Source: Sulfitobacter mediterraneus
GTDB lineage: Bacteria > Pseudomonadota > Alphaproteobacteria > Rhodobacterales > Rhodobacteraceae
Assembly: GCF_016801775.1 (NCBI RefSeq)
Contig: NZ_CP069004.1
Span: 2,790,001-2,854,000 of the forward strand
Direction of reading: 5' to 3'
DNA: 64,000 bases
Every line of letters starts with the position of its first letter. The first letter of the stretch is position 1. The translations under genes and the position numbers were made by a program. This document shows positions 8,912 to 18,160 of the stretch, one piece after another. Under the pieces are notes generated by a model. It was not told the origin of the DNA, made no database searches, and saw only the letters and a list, made by a program, of their open reading frames with translations.

Positions 8912-10027
8912 ATGAACAGCCCGCTTTTCATCGGACATGAGATTTATCGTGGCTCCAGCTATGGCCGATGGCACCCTTTGCGGGTGCCGCGTGTATCTAC
9001 GGTGATGGATCTGTCGCGGGCCTTGGGGTGGTTGCCTACGGGCCAATTTATCACATCGCCCCGCGCCAAGCCTGAGGCATTGGTGAACTGGCACACAGCC
9101 GATTACATCGATGCGTTGCAGCGGGTCGAAGCGGACCAGATCGCTACCGCAGATGATCTCTCCCGCCATGACATTGGAAGCGTTACCAATCCGGTCTTCC
9201 CCGAGATTTTCCGGCGCCCGGCCACAGCTGCGGGTGGGTCCATCCTTGCAGGTGAGCTGCTGCGCGACGGCGGTGTTGTCTATAACCCTGCCGGCGGCAC
9301 CCATCACGGTATGCCGGACCGCGCCAACGGGTTCTGCTATCTCAATGATCCCGTGCTTGCGATGCTCAGCCTGCGCCGCTTTGGCATACGGCGAATTGCC
9401 TTTGTGGATATCGATGCGCACCACCCCGATGGCGTGGAAGCAGGCTTTGGCGGCGATCCCGATTGCCTGATGATCTCGGTGCATGAGGCACGGTTATGGC
9501 CGCGCAGCGGACCGGTCGAAAACGATGGGGGCGGAAATGCGCTCAACATTGCGGTGCCGCGCGGGTTTAACGACAGTGAAATGGCCTTTGTTCGCGATGC
9601 GCTGATCCTTCCCCGCGTGGAGGCTTTTGCGCCGGATGCGATCGTGCTGCTTTGCGGGGCGGATGCGGTCGAAGAAGATCCTTTGTCCCATTTGCACCTC
9701 AGCAACAACGCGCATTGGGATATCCTGCGCCGGCTCATGGGTATGGCGCCAAGGCTGCTAGTGCTGGGCGGGGGTGGCTATAATCCGTGGTCCGTTGGTC
9801 GTCTCTGGACCGGGATCTGGGGCATTTTGAACGGGCAGGATTTGCCTGCAACATTGCCGACGGAGGCCGAGGTTATTCTGCGGGCTTTGCGGTTTGACGG
9901 CAATCGCCGCGGCAAGAACGCGCCAGAGCATTGGTTCACGACATTGCAAGATAAACCGCGCCTCGGGGATGTGCGGGATGAGGTCAAAGAGGTTGTGCGG
10001 CAGTTGTTGTTGCGACCTGTACTTTGA
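8912..10027 (+). CDS. Class I-like histone deacetylase-family protein (AcuC / acetylpolyamine amidohydrolase)
   Basis: 371 residues, one arginase/deacetylase domain. Every active-site element is visible: His131-His132 in GGTHHGMPDR, FCYLND, zinc ligands Asp168 and His170 in DIDAHHPDG, the third ligand Asp251 in CGADAVEEDP, and the transition-state tyrosine Tyr290 in GGGGYNPWS. The numbering is close to that of the Aquifex deacetylase-like protein. It should hydrolyse acetyl groups from lysines or small amines such as acetylpolyamines in the cytoplasm. In Bacillus AcuC acts on acetyl-CoA synthetase; no acs gene is in the window, so the partner is unknown. Confidence 0.87.
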   Translation: MNSPLFIGHEIYRGSSYGRWHPLRVPRVSTVMDLSRALGWLPTGQFITSPRAKPEALVNWHTADYIDALQRVEADQIATADDLSRHDIGSVTNPVFPEIFRRPATAAGGSILAGELLRDGGVVYNPAGGTHHGMPDRANGFCYLNDPVLAMLSLRRFGIRRIAFVDIDAHHPDGVEAGFGGDPDCLMISVHEARLWPRSGPVENDGGGNALNIAVPRGFNDSEMAFVRDALILPRVEAFAPDAIVLLCGADAVEEDPLSHLHLSNNAHWDILRRLMGMAPRLLVLGGGGYNPWSVGRLWTGIWGILNGQDLPATLPTEAEVILRALRFDGNRRGKNAPEHWFTTLQDKPRLGDVRDEVKEVVRQLLLRPVL

Positions 10028-10038
10028 CCTGAAGGGGG

Positions 10039-11106
10039 TTAGCCCGCGACCTTGCGCATCAGTGCCTCAATCGGGCCGCGTTTGAAGACCAGCGACCAAA
10101 TATTGGCATAGATCGTCGCGCCAAGACAGAACAACAGCGCTGCGCCAACCGCTTGCGCGATGGTCTGACCACCGAGCATATTCAAGGCCTCAAGCGTGCC
10201 CATTCCCACGAGGATATGCGCAATATAGAGAGTCAGTGTTTGCCGCCCAGCAGGCACGATCAACGGAAGAATGCGCCACCGGCCCAGCGGCCTTGCCACT
10301 ATAAGACACAGCCCAATCACCAAAGAGGCAGCCCCGAACCCCGCCAAGCTATAAAGCGGCATCGGCGGGACCGGGTCGGTCGTGACCAGCAGGGCAAACT
10401 CCGCATCGAGCGGCACCAGCATATGTGCCAGTACGAAGCTGGCCCCTTCGGCAAAGGCCAGCGCGCCAGCGCCGAGGCCCACCAAGGCCAACTGAGCCCG
10501 GCGTTCTGACAAGGCAAGGCGGCTGAGTACGATGCCAAACAGCAAGAATCCAAGCCAAGGAATGACGGGGTGCCAGCCATTGAAAAACAGGTTCCGGACA
10601 AAGCCCGCAGGCTTCCAGAAATCGGCGTAGGCGAAGGTCTCCCAATTCCAGCCGGTGTCATATTCGAACAAGAAAACCATGGCGACAAAGGCCAGGTTGA
10701 GCGCCAGAATGGCCAAGACCAACGTGCGGGAGGACAGGGGCAAAAGCAGCACCCCAAACAGAAAGTAGAAGGCGTAATAATGCAGAATGTCGGCCTCGAA
10801 GATCAGCATGTTCATGAGGCCAATCGCCAATAAAAACACCGCCCGGCGCAGGGATACAGACACCGTTTGATCCAAGGCTTTGCGCCCCGCAAGGCCAAGG
10901 CCGATCCCCGCCAGCACGACAAAGGTCGCTGCGGCGCGCCCTTCCAAGGCACCGCTCAGCAGGCTGAGCCAGCCGCCATCATTTTCCGCACCCATCGCGA
11001 TCTTGAAGTTCACAATGACCATCCCGACAAAGGCGAGGTATCTGGCAAGATCCAAACCGGCAAGACGGCTTTGCGGGGCAGGGGGTGCGGCATTTGTCAT
11101 TTGCAT
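10039..11106 (-). CDS. DUF418 / YeiB-type membrane protein
   Basis: 355 residues, about ten hydrophobic segments. RLAGLDLARYLAFVGMVIVN at the N-terminus is the entry motif shared by DUF1624 and DUF418 acyltransferase-like membrane proteins, and the end (FKRGPIEALMRKV) fits the GPLEW/GPIE tail of DUF418. Related HGSNAT-type proteins move acetyl groups across membranes, but no activity is established for DUF418. The start could be 11106 or 11100, as neither has a clear ribosome site. It is convergent with the deacetylase gene, 11 bases apart; pairing of a deacetylase with a possible acetyl-transfer protein may be chance. Confidence 0.8.
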   Translation of the reverse strand: MQMTNAAPPAPQSRLAGLDLARYLAFVGMVIVNFKIAMGAENDGGWLSLLSGALEGRAAATFVVLAGIGLGLAGRKALDQTVSVSLRRAVFLLAIGLMNMLIFEADILHYYAFYFLFGVLLLPLSSRTLVLAILALNLAFVAMVFLFEYDTGWNWETFAYADFWKPAGFVRNLFFNGWHPVIPWLGFLLFGIVLSRLALSERRAQLALVGLGAGALAFAEGASFVLAHMLVPLDAEFALLVTTDPVPPMPLYSLAGFGAASLVIGLCLIVARPLGRWRILPLIVPAGRQTLTLYIAHILVGMGTLEALNMLGGQTIAQAVGAALLFCLGATIYANIWSLVFKRGPIEALMRKVAG

Positions 11107-11262
11107 GATGTCTGATCTGATCTTTCAAAGGACAAGAGGTGAAATAGCGCTGATGCGGGGCTGTGGCAGAAACGCCGCGTCGCTGTGCGGTTGTCTTGCA
11201 TTGACGGCGAGGCAATGTCGCAATATGCCCGCAAAAGTAGAAAGAAGTTCAAGAGTAACCTA

Positions 11263-11673
11263 ATGAAAAATATCGTAATGGGCGCCGCTTTGGCGTTTGC
11301 CCTGGCGGCTTGTGGTGGGTCAAATGCACCAACGGCAAGCGCACCGGGCCTGAACCCCAAATCGAAAATCTCAATCCTGTTTCAGGATTTTCCTGCGGGA
11401 ACCGTATGTTCAGTGACCCTGCCGTCGGGCAGATTGCAGACACCAGCCATACCTGGAAAGATCGACTATCCTGCGGCCAATGCCAAATCACCAGTGCGCT
11501 GCCAATCGCCAGACGGTGCGATTTATGCGATAGATGTACCAAGTGTCCTGCCATCAGAAGAATTCCGCATCGCGGGGATTACCGCCTATGGCACCGGCCT
11601 GATCGTTTCGACGGTTTCAGGGGCTGACCTGTATCAGTTTAAAAATGAAAATGGCGTCACCCGTCGCAAGTGA
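11263..11673 (+). CDS. Putative lipoprotein of unknown function
   Basis: 136 residues from the ATG at 11263. The N-terminus is a short lipoprotein signal with the lipobox LAAC, then a linker rich in Ser, Ala and Pro, then a compact domain with two cysteines (VCSVTLP and VRCQSPDG) that could form a disulfide. No family is recognised. The mature protein should be anchored in the outer or inner membrane facing the periplasm. It is transcribed away from the DUF418 gene and ends just before a shared terminator with the binding-protein gene. Confidence 0.72.
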   Translation: MKNIVMGAALAFALAACGGSNAPTASAPGLNPKSKISILFQDFPAGTVCSVTLPSGRLQTPAIPGKIDYPAANAKSPVRCQSPDGAIYAIDVPSVLPSEEFRIAGITAYGTGLIVSTVSGADLYQFKNENGVTRRK

Positions 11674-11684
11674 CCAAAAAAGAA

Positions 11685-11714
11685 AAGGCCCCGACAATCG
11701 CGGGGCCTTTTTGG
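11685..11714. terminator. Bidirectional terminator
   Basis: A perfect GGCCCCG/CGGGGCC stem flanked by AAAA on the left and TTTTT on the right, so that it can end transcription on either strand. It lies between the convergent lipoprotein and substrate-binding-protein genes. Confidence 0.88.
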
Positions 11715-11731
11715 ATTCTAAGGGTCAAGGA

Positions 11732-13210
11732 TTACTCGGACCAGCTGACCGCCGTAAGGTCGTTGGCCTGCGTTGGTGCATTGGCCCAGAGACCCTGAAC
11801 GCCAGCTTTGGCCACTGACAGCGCCGCCAGTTGGAACAGGTAACCATTCACATAATCATTCGAGATGATGGTCTGCGCCTCGCCCAGCATCGCGGTGCGC
11901 ATGTCTGGGTCGGTCGTGCTGTTCAGTTTGGTCATCAGCTCTTGGAAGGCTGGGTTGTCGTACTGGAAGTAATAGTCCGGGTTGGCATAGATCCCGATAT
12001 CCATTGGTTCCGTATGGCTGACGATGGTCAGGCCAAAGTTCTTGCCTTTGAACACGGTTTCCAGCCATTGCGCCCATTCGACATTGCTGATCTCGGCTTT
12101 GATCCCAACAGCGGCAAGCTGTGCTGCGATGATCTCTCCGCCGCGACGGGCGTAGGAAGGGGGTGGCAAGTGCAGCGTGGTCTCAAACCCGTTGGGAAAG
12201 CCTGCCTCGGCCAGCAGCGCCTTGGCGCGCTCGGGGTCATAATTGCTCATCCCGGTATGGTCGACATAGGCGGGGTTGTGCGGCGCAAAATGCGTGCCGA
12301 TTGGGGTGCCATAGCCAAACATCGCCCCGTCGATGATCGCCTGACGGTCAATTGCATGGGCCACAGCGGCCCGCACCTTGACGTTGTCAAAGGGCGGCAT
12401 CTTGTTGTTGGTCGACAGGATTGTTTCACCTTCGGTAGATCCGATCAGAACCTGAAAACGTGGGTCTGCCTCAAACTGCGGAAGGTTTTCAGGGGCGGGA
12501 AAGCCGCTGAAGACATCGACATCTTCGGCCATCATCGCGGCAAAAGCGGCAGTCGGGTCAGAGATGAATTTGAAAGTGGCCTTGGACAGCACTGCAGGGG
12601 TGCCCCAGTAATCCGGGTTGCGGCTGATCTCGATCTTGTCGCCCTGCGACCAGCTGTCGAATTTGAACGCGCCAGTGCCGATGGGCTGTTGCTTGATATT
12701 CTCAATGCTTTCGGGCGCGACGATCACGGCGTCACCCCAAGCGAGGTTAAACAACATGTTGCCATTGGGTTCGGACAGTTTGACCTCGACCGTTGTAGGG
12801 TCGATGACTGTCACGCTTGAGATGGCAGAATAGAGCGCCTTTTGCGCATTGGCACTGTCTTCGGCGTTGATGCGGTCGAGGCTGAATTTCACGTCTTCGG
12901 CATCCATGGTGGTGCCGTCATGGAAGGTCACACCCGAGCGCAGCTTGAATGTATAGGTCAGCCCATCATCAGAGATTTCCCAGGATTCAGCCAAACCCGG
13001 AACGACAGAGCCATCACCCATAAACCGGGTCAGCCCCTCGAACACATTGGAATAAAGCACAGAATCGATGGCCCCAGCGGCAGCAGAGGTCGGATCAAGG
13101 TGTGGCGGTTCAAGCTGCATGGCCAATGTGATGTCATCTTTGGCCATGGCTGTGCCTGCCATCAGGGCGGCAGTACTTGCGCCCAGCAGAATGGTGCGAA
13201 GGTGGAACAT
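11732..13210 (-). CDS. Family 5 extracellular solute-binding protein (peptide ABC type)
   Basis: 492 residues from the ATG at 13210, which has GGAGA eight bases upstream; a longer upstream frame reaches across the divergent promoter region and is not credible. A signal peptide (MFHLRTILLGASTAALMAGT, cleaved after AMA) precedes a DppA/OppA-type fold: LEPPHLDPTSAAAGAIDSVL, YTFKLRSGVTFHDGTTMDAEDVKFSLDR and HAIDRQAI are family landmarks. It should capture peptides or similar molecules in the periplasm. The only matching ABC genes are the permease/ATPase set at 4778-8135, so it may serve that importer although it is separately transcribed. Confidence 0.92.
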   Translation of the reverse strand: MFHLRTILLGASTAALMAGTAMAKDDITLAMQLEPPHLDPTSAAAGAIDSVLYSNVFEGLTRFMGDGSVVPGLAESWEISDDGLTYTFKLRSGVTFHDGTTMDAEDVKFSLDRINAEDSANAQKALYSAISSVTVIDPTTVEVKLSEPNGNMLFNLAWGDAVIVAPESIENIKQQPIGTGAFKFDSWSQGDKIEISRNPDYWGTPAVLSKATFKFISDPTAAFAAMMAEDVDVFSGFPAPENLPQFEADPRFQVLIGSTEGETILSTNNKMPPFDNVKVRAAVAHAIDRQAIIDGAMFGYGTPIGTHFAPHNPAYVDHTGMSNYDPERAKALLAEAGFPNGFETTLHLPPPSYARRGGEIIAAQLAAVGIKAEISNVEWAQWLETVFKGKNFGLTIVSHTEPMDIGIYANPDYYFQYDNPAFQELMTKLNSTTDPDMRTAMLGEAQTIISNDYVNGYLFQLAALSVAKAGVQGLWANAPTQANDLTAVSWSE

Positions 13211-13340
13211 GGTGGTCTCCCGGTTGGTTATACCTGACGTTAACAAAAGAATCGTGCTCAAGGCCAGCATTCCTTGGTTTGATTGCCTTTGGTCAGGGGG
13301 AGAGGTATGCACCGGCCTTTTGATGGGGCGGGAGCCTGAT

Positions 13341-14603
13341 ATGTCATCTACATTGGGCATTGATTTTGGCACATCCAATTCGGCGGCGGGCTATGTCCGG
13401 GGTGGCGCGCCGGTGCTGATTGACCTTGAGGAGGGTGCGCAAACCCTGCCGACAGCAGTGTTTTTTGACTTTGACGCCAAGAAGATGAGAGTTGGGGAGC
13501 GGGCCGCGAAGGCGCTTTTGTCGGGCGAGGAAGGCCGGTATATGCGGGGTCTCAAAAGCCTGCTTGGCACCCGTTTGATGCGTGAAAGCCGGATGCTCCT
13601 AGGGGAACGACTGGATTTCATCGACATTGTCGGGCGGTTTCTGGCTGAGGTAAAACGCCGCGCCGAGGCGGCGACGGGTGAATCCTTTGATCGGGCGCTG
13701 TCAGGGCGGCCCGTTCAGTTTCACACCGCAGATAAGGCCCGCAATGATCAGGCTTTGCTGGATCTGACCGAAGCCTATACCCGTGCGGGGTTTTCCGATG
13801 TGCGTTTCCTGAATGAGCCTGAGGCGGCGGCGATAGCCAATCGGGCGGCGCTAGAGGATGGTGATCTTGGTCTGGTGGTTGATATTGGCGGCGGCACATC
13901 GGATTTTACGCTGTTCCGGCAGAAGCAGGGCGGCGACATTGATATTCTGGCAAGCCATGGTGTGCGTATCGGCGGCACCGATTTTGACCGACGTTTGAGC
14001 ATTGCCAAAGTGATGCCGCAGCTGGGCATGGGCAGCGACATCCGCCACGCCTTTGGCAATGACACCCATGTCGCACCGAATGCGATCTTTAATGATCTGG
14101 CAACATGGCAGAAGATCCCGTTTCTTTATGGCCCTGACACCCGCCGTGCAGCGCGGGAATTGGCCAGGTTTGCTGTGCATCCCAAACGTCTGGCGCGGCT
14201 TGAAAAGGTGCTTGAGGATGAATTGGGTCATGATCTGGCCTTTGCGGTTGAGGCGGGCAAGATCATGGCCAATGACCCTACGCAGACAGATCCGGTGATC
14301 CATGTGGGCATGTTAAAATCAGGCGCGACCCTGCCTTTACCAGCCGCCTTCATGCACAGGAAACTTGCACCTCTTGCAGATCAAATTGGTGAGGCGGCGC
14401 AAACCACGCTTGCGATGGCGGATGTGCCCGCGACGGCGGTGAACAAGTTGATCTTTGTGGGCGGGTCAGGGCTGATGCAGGTGGTCGAAGACGCCCTGCG
14501 CAAAAGCTTCCCCGCTGCGCAAATGCATCGCGGCGCGGCAATGACGGCCATTGTCAGCGGTCTGGCGATCCGATCTGCAACGGCCTTTGACGATCAACCC
14601 TGA
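13341..14603 (+). CDS. Hsp70-family protein, YegD-like
   Basis: 420 residues from the ATG at 13341, preceded by GGGAG. Only the actin-like ATPase domain is present: phosphate-1 GIDFGTSNSAAG at residues 6-17, phosphate-2 LVVDIGGGTSDFTL, and adenosine region FVGGSGLMQVVEDAL. The substrate-binding beta-sandwich and helical lid of DnaK are missing, as in E. coli YegD, whose role is uncertain. It is divergent from the binding-protein gene and its last 10 bases overlap the convergent deacylase gene. Confidence 0.88.
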   Translation: MSSTLGIDFGTSNSAAGYVRGGAPVLIDLEEGAQTLPTAVFFDFDAKKMRVGERAAKALLSGEEGRYMRGLKSLLGTRLMRESRMLLGERLDFIDIVGRFLAEVKRRAEAATGESFDRALSGRPVQFHTADKARNDQALLDLTEAYTRAGFSDVRFLNEPEAAAIANRAALEDGDLGLVVDIGGGTSDFTLFRQKQGGDIDILASHGVRIGGTDFDRRLSIAKVMPQLGMGSDIRHAFGNDTHVAPNAIFNDLATWQKIPFLYGPDTRRAARELARFAVHPKRLARLEKVLEDELGHDLAFAVEAGKIMANDPTQTDPVIHVGMLKSGATLPLPAAFMHRKLAPLADQIGEAAQTTLAMADVPATAVNKLIFVGGSGLMQVVEDALRKSFPAAQMHRGAAMTAIVSGLAIRSATAFDDQP

Positions 14604-15874
14604 GGCAGCAGGAGCGTTTCCAGCGCCGCGCCCATGACCTTGGCGCTGTCGATCATATCATCGATGCCAATCCACTCATCAGGTTTATGTGCCAATTCCA
14701 GAACCCCCGGCCCATAGGCAATGCAGTTTTTCAGCTTGCCGATCCGATCGATGTGTTTTTGATCATAGGTGCCGGGTGATGCAACATATTCAGCCGGTTT
14801 GCCCATCACATCCTCAATCGCCTTTGCCACGGTCCGCACCACGGGCGCGTCCTTGTCGGTCATGGAGGGCAAGACGGAATTCAGCTCGGTCAGCTCATAG
14901 TCGAAATCGGCGCGGGTCTCGCGCAACCCTTCGAGAAGGTCGGTCACTTCGCCGCGCACCTGGTCCAAGGGTTCTTCGACCAAAAATCGGCGGTCGATGA
15001 CGATACGGCAGCTGTCTGGCACACAATGGGCGGGCAGTCCTGTGAAGTCATCATCCTGTTCCTTCTGGCCGCCATGGATGGAATTGATATTCATGGTTGA
15101 TTGCCGCGCCCCCTCGGGCACGACTGGCATTTCTGTCCAACGGGCCGCCATCGCCGGGAACAATTTGTCTTCAAATTCGGTCAGGACTGCCCCCATGTGC
15201 CGCACGGCGCAATCGCCCAGAAACGGCATGGAGCCATGGGCAATCTCGCCCTTTGTCTCGATTTCCGCCCACCAGCCGCCGCGATGGCCCAGACAAATGC
15301 GATCTTTGTTCAGAGGTTCGGGGATGATCACATGCTGCACGCGGGCCGGGTCGAAATAACCCTGTTCGGCCAGATAAGCGACACCGCCATAGCCACCGGA
15401 TTCTTCATCCGCAGTGCCCGAAATCTCAACCGCGCCGGAAAAGTCGGGATGGGTTTCGATAAAGGCTTCCGCCGCGATGATAGAGGCCGCCAAGCCGCCC
15501 TTCATGTCGCAGGTGCCGCGCCCGTAGATCTTGCCATCCGAAACCTCGGCGCCAAAGGGATCAAAGGTCCAGCCTGCGCCGACCTCGACGACATCCGTGT
15601 GGCTGTTGAAATGCACACAGTCACCCGCATGACGCCCCTCGCGCCGTGCGATGATGTTCCAGCGCGGGTATTTTGTGCTGTCTCCCGGCGTGCCATGAGC
15701 GCGGATCAGTTGCGTTTCAAATCCATGCGCCGACAACCGCTTGTCCAGATACTCGCAGATCAGGCGATAATCCTGACCGGGCGGGTTCAGCGTCGGAATG
15801 CGGATCATATCCTGGGTCAGTGCGATCAGATCGTCACGTTTGGCGGCGATGGCGGAGGCAAGCGATGTTGTCAT
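14594..15874 (-). CDS. M20-family deacylase (ArgE/DapE type)
   Basis: 426 residues from the ATG at 15874. The dinuclear-zinc peptidase motifs are present: HFNSHTDVVEVG, YGRGTCDMKGGLA, SGTADEESGGYG with the catalytic acidic pair, and a dimerisation domain in the middle. ArgE removes acetyl from N-acetylornithine and DapE removes succinyl from succinyl-diaminopimelate; this paralogue is longer and has a different start (MIRIPTLNPPGQDYRLICEY) from the true DapE at 60435, so it is not simply a second DapE. Substrate unknown; N-acyl amino acids are likely. No strong ribosome site is seen. Confidence 0.83.
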   Translation of the reverse strand: MTTSLASAIAAKRDDLIALTQDMIRIPTLNPPGQDYRLICEYLDKRLSAHGFETQLIRAHGTPGDSTKYPRWNIIARREGRHAGDCVHFNSHTDVVEVGAGWTFDPFGAEVSDGKIYGRGTCDMKGGLAASIIAAEAFIETHPDFSGAVEISGTADEESGGYGGVAYLAEQGYFDPARVQHVIIPEPLNKDRICLGHRGGWWAEIETKGEIAHGSMPFLGDCAVRHMGAVLTEFEDKLFPAMAARWTEMPVVPEGARQSTMNINSIHGGQKEQDDDFTGLPAHCVPDSCRIVIDRRFLVEEPLDQVRGEVTDLLEGLRETRADFDYELTELNSVLPSMTDKDAPVVRTVAKAIEDVMGKPAEYVASPGTYDQKHIDRIGKLKNCIAYGPGVLELAHKPDEWIGIDDMIDSAKVMGAALETLLLPQG

Positions 15875-16014
15875 GGAGGCATCGTTTACCGCATCGCACG
15901 TTAAGGCAAGCCCCCTGCCAGCAACGATGCACAATACCTCCGATTTTGGATCAGGTCTTTTCCTTGGTACGGTCCGCGCTAGTTCAAGACTGCCGAGGAT
16001 TACAGGATTGCGAA

Positions 16015-16845
16015 ATGAACCAGACCCAAGACCCCGAACTCGAAGAAGAAATGGAAGAGCAATCCGTCAATGATGCCGCGGCTTTGTCGCCCAAGCTGAT
16101 CTACGAAGTGATCCGGCGGGACGGAGAAGAGGAATTGCGACGCACCAAACGGTCGTTGATCTGGTCGGGCATTGCGGCGGGTATGTTGATCAGCCTTTCC
16201 GTCTTGGGCGAGGCTGTTTTGCGTACCTATCTGCCCGATACCCCAGGGCGCTACCTGATCGAGAACCTTGGTTATTCGCTTGGGTTTCTGGCGGTGATCA
16301 TGGGCAGGATGCAGCTGTTTACGGAAAACACGATTACGACGGTCCTGCCGATTATGCAGGAACGCACGTGGTACGCCTTTGGCTGTATGATGCGGCTTTG
16401 GGGTATCGTTCTGGGGGCGAATGTTGTCGGCGCATTTGTCGCCGCCGCCCTGTTTGTATTCACGCCGGCATTGTCACCTGAATTGATGCCAGCGATTGAG
16501 GGGCTGTCCCAACATGCCACAGGAATGGGCGCGAGCCAGTCGTTCTGGCGTGCCATTCCGGCCGGTATCATCGTGGCATTGATTGTCTGGATGCTGCCCC
16601 AGGCTTCGGCATCGGCGTTTTGGTTGATTCTTGTGTTCACCTGGTTGATCGCGGCGGGGGATTTCACCCATATCGTCGCCGGATCAGTGGAAATGGCCGT
16701 GCTTGTCCTGCAAGGGTCGTTGACCGTCGGTCCCGCACTCTTTGGGTTCTTTCTGCCAGTCTTGGCGGGTAACATTATCGGCGGAACGATGATATTTACC
16801 CTCGTGGCATGGGGGCAGGTGCGCGATGATGTGGAGCCGGAATAG
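16015..16845 (+). CDS. Formate/nitrite transporter-family membrane protein (YfdC-like)
   Basis: 276 residues: an acidic N-terminal tail of about 45 residues (dense Glu and Asp), then six membrane segments of the FNT channel fold. A family landmark is FTENTITTVLPIM in the second/third segment region; other matching parts are GNIIGGTMIFTL at the end and FTHIVAGSVE in the middle. FNT proteins form pentameric channels for small anions such as formate, nitrite or hydrosulfide; YfdC-type members have an uncharacterised cargo. An AGGA site precedes the ATG at 16015. YihY follows 21 bases later and may be co-transcribed. Confidence 0.84.
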   Translation: MNQTQDPELEEEMEEQSVNDAAALSPKLIYEVIRRDGEEELRRTKRSLIWSGIAAGMLISLSVLGEAVLRTYLPDTPGRYLIENLGYSLGFLAVIMGRMQLFTENTITTVLPIMQERTWYAFGCMMRLWGIVLGANVVGAFVAAALFVFTPALSPELMPAIEGLSQHATGMGASQSFWRAIPAGIIVALIVWMLPQASASAFWLILVFTWLIAAGDFTHIVAGSVEMAVLVLQGSLTVGPALFGFFLPVLAGNIIGGTMIFTLVAWGQVRDDVEPE

Positions 16846-16866
16846 AACCAAGATCAGGAGACAGCC

Positions 16867-17724
16867 GTGAGAAGTCGTCCGCCCCTTTCCATTGGTATTC
16901 TATGGCGGGCGCTTCGGGCGAGTTTTGCGCAGATTGCAGAAAACAACCTTGCCCTGATCGCGGCCGGTGTCGCGTTTTTCTCGATGCTCTCGTTGTTTCC
17001 GGCCTTGGCCGCGCTCATTGCATTGCTTGGGCTGATCTCTGATCCTGTTGTGGTTGTGGCCCAGTTGGAGGAGATGCGCGGCCTGCTGCCGGATGATGTT
17101 TACGAGATTATAAATGATCAGGTGGTGGCGCTGGTAACGGCCAGTGCGGATACTTTGGGATGGGCGGGGCTATTGTCACTGATGTTTGCGCTTTGGTCCG
17201 CACGGGCCGGTGTCGGCGCGATGATGACCGGGCTCAACAACGTTTATAACCGCCCCAACAGAAACACTGCGCGGCACTACCTGCGGGCCTTGCTGGTGAC
17301 ATTGGCGATGGTCGCGGTTGGCATTGTTGCGTTGCTGACACTGGTGGTTATTCCGGTGGTTCTGGCGTTCTTCCCGCTTGGATTTCTGGCCAACCTGCTG
17401 GTTGATCTGTTGCGCTGGTCGATAGCGTTGATCGTTTTGTTTGTCGGTGTCGGTCTTTTGTACCGGCATGGGCTGAACCGGCACCGGGCGCGGGTGTCCT
17501 GGGTGTCTCCGGGCGCGGTGCTGGCCGTGTTTTCGTGGATCGTCCTGTCGGTTGGATTTTCGTTCTACGTGGCAAATTTTGGTAATTACAATCAGGTCTA
17601 CGGGTCCATCGGTGCTGTTATTGCGATGCTGATCTGGCTCTGGATCAGCAGTTTTCTGGTTCTTCTGGGCGGCTCGATCAACGCGCAGATCGACGCCCAG
17701 TCAGATCAGAACATCATCGCGTAA
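16867..17724 (+). CDS. YihY/BrkB-family inner-membrane protein
   Basis: 285 residues starting at GTG with AGGAGA six bases upstream. Six hydrophobic segments are visible, with family features IAENNLALIAAGVAFFSMLSLFPALAA-like N-terminal region (shown here only in part), LWSARAGVGAMMTGLNNVY, and VSWVSPGAVLAVFSWI. The family was once called ribonuclease BN by mistake and its real function is not known. It follows the FNT-family gene closely on the same strand. Confidence 0.88.
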   Translation: MRSRPPLSIGILWRALRASFAQIAENNLALIAAGVAFFSMLSLFPALAALIALLGLISDPVVVVAQLEEMRGLLPDDVYEIINDQVVALVTASADTLGWAGLLSLMFALWSARAGVGAMMTGLNNVYNRPNRNTARHYLRALLVTLAMVAVGIVALLTLVVIPVVLAFFPLGFLANLLVDLLRWSIALIVLFVGVGLLYRHGLNRHRARVSWVSPGAVLAVFSWIVLSVGFSFYVANFGNYNQVYGSIGAVIAMLIWLWISSFLVLLGGSINAQIDAQSDQNIIA

Positions 17725-17788
17725 ACGAAATCCTCATTTTTTGCTGTTCCCAATAAGGCTGGCTTTGGCCCAAGGGAAGGATGCATAA

Positions 17789-18154
17789 ATGATCGCGATT
17801 GAAGAATTGGCACCACAGACACTGCGACTGCATCTGATAGGAAAAATCGCCGCGGGCGATCTTGAGGCGTTGGAGGCGCGGCTTGATCCATATCTTGAGG
17901 ATGAAGGATCAGTGAATGCCGTGATCGACCTGTCAGAGCCGTCCCAATTTGATCAACCCACGGCCACAGATGCGGTGTCACAGCGCCTCTTGGCGCAATT
18001 GGACAAGCTGGGACGTGTCGCCATCGTGGGGGCGCGGGATGCACTGCCGGACTTTGTGCAGGCGCTGGATGCGGTGATGCCGCCGGGGCAATTGGGCCGT
18101 TTTGATCTGACCGAACGGCAAACCGCGCAACGATTTGCGTCAGGTCCGCATTAA
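17789..18154 (+). CDS. SpoIIAA-like (STAS-like) small protein
   Basis: 121 residues predicted as alternating strands and helices: IAIEELAPQTLRLHLIGKIAAGD, VNAVIDLSEPSQF and LGRVAIVGARDAL fit the SpoIIAA-like family (DUF3478-type), which has the STAS fold but lacks the phosphorylated serine of true anti-anti-sigma factors. A ribosome site GGAAGG lies upstream. Members may bind lipids or small molecules; function unproven. It stands alone between YihY and the convergent glutamate synthase-like gene, which ends 7 bases away. Confidence 0.7.
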   Translation: MIAIEELAPQTLRLHLIGKIAAGDLEALEARLDPYLEDEGSVNAVIDLSEPSQFDQPTATDAVSQRLLAQLDKLGRVAIVGARDALPDFVQALDAVMPPGQLGRFDLTERQTAQRFASGPH

Positions 18155-18160
18155 CGCGGG

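Noticed and set aside
13068..13340. Extended start for the YegD-like Hsp70
   Set aside because: It overlaps the signal peptide region of the divergent binding-protein gene, and GGGAG plus ATG at 13341 give a typical start.
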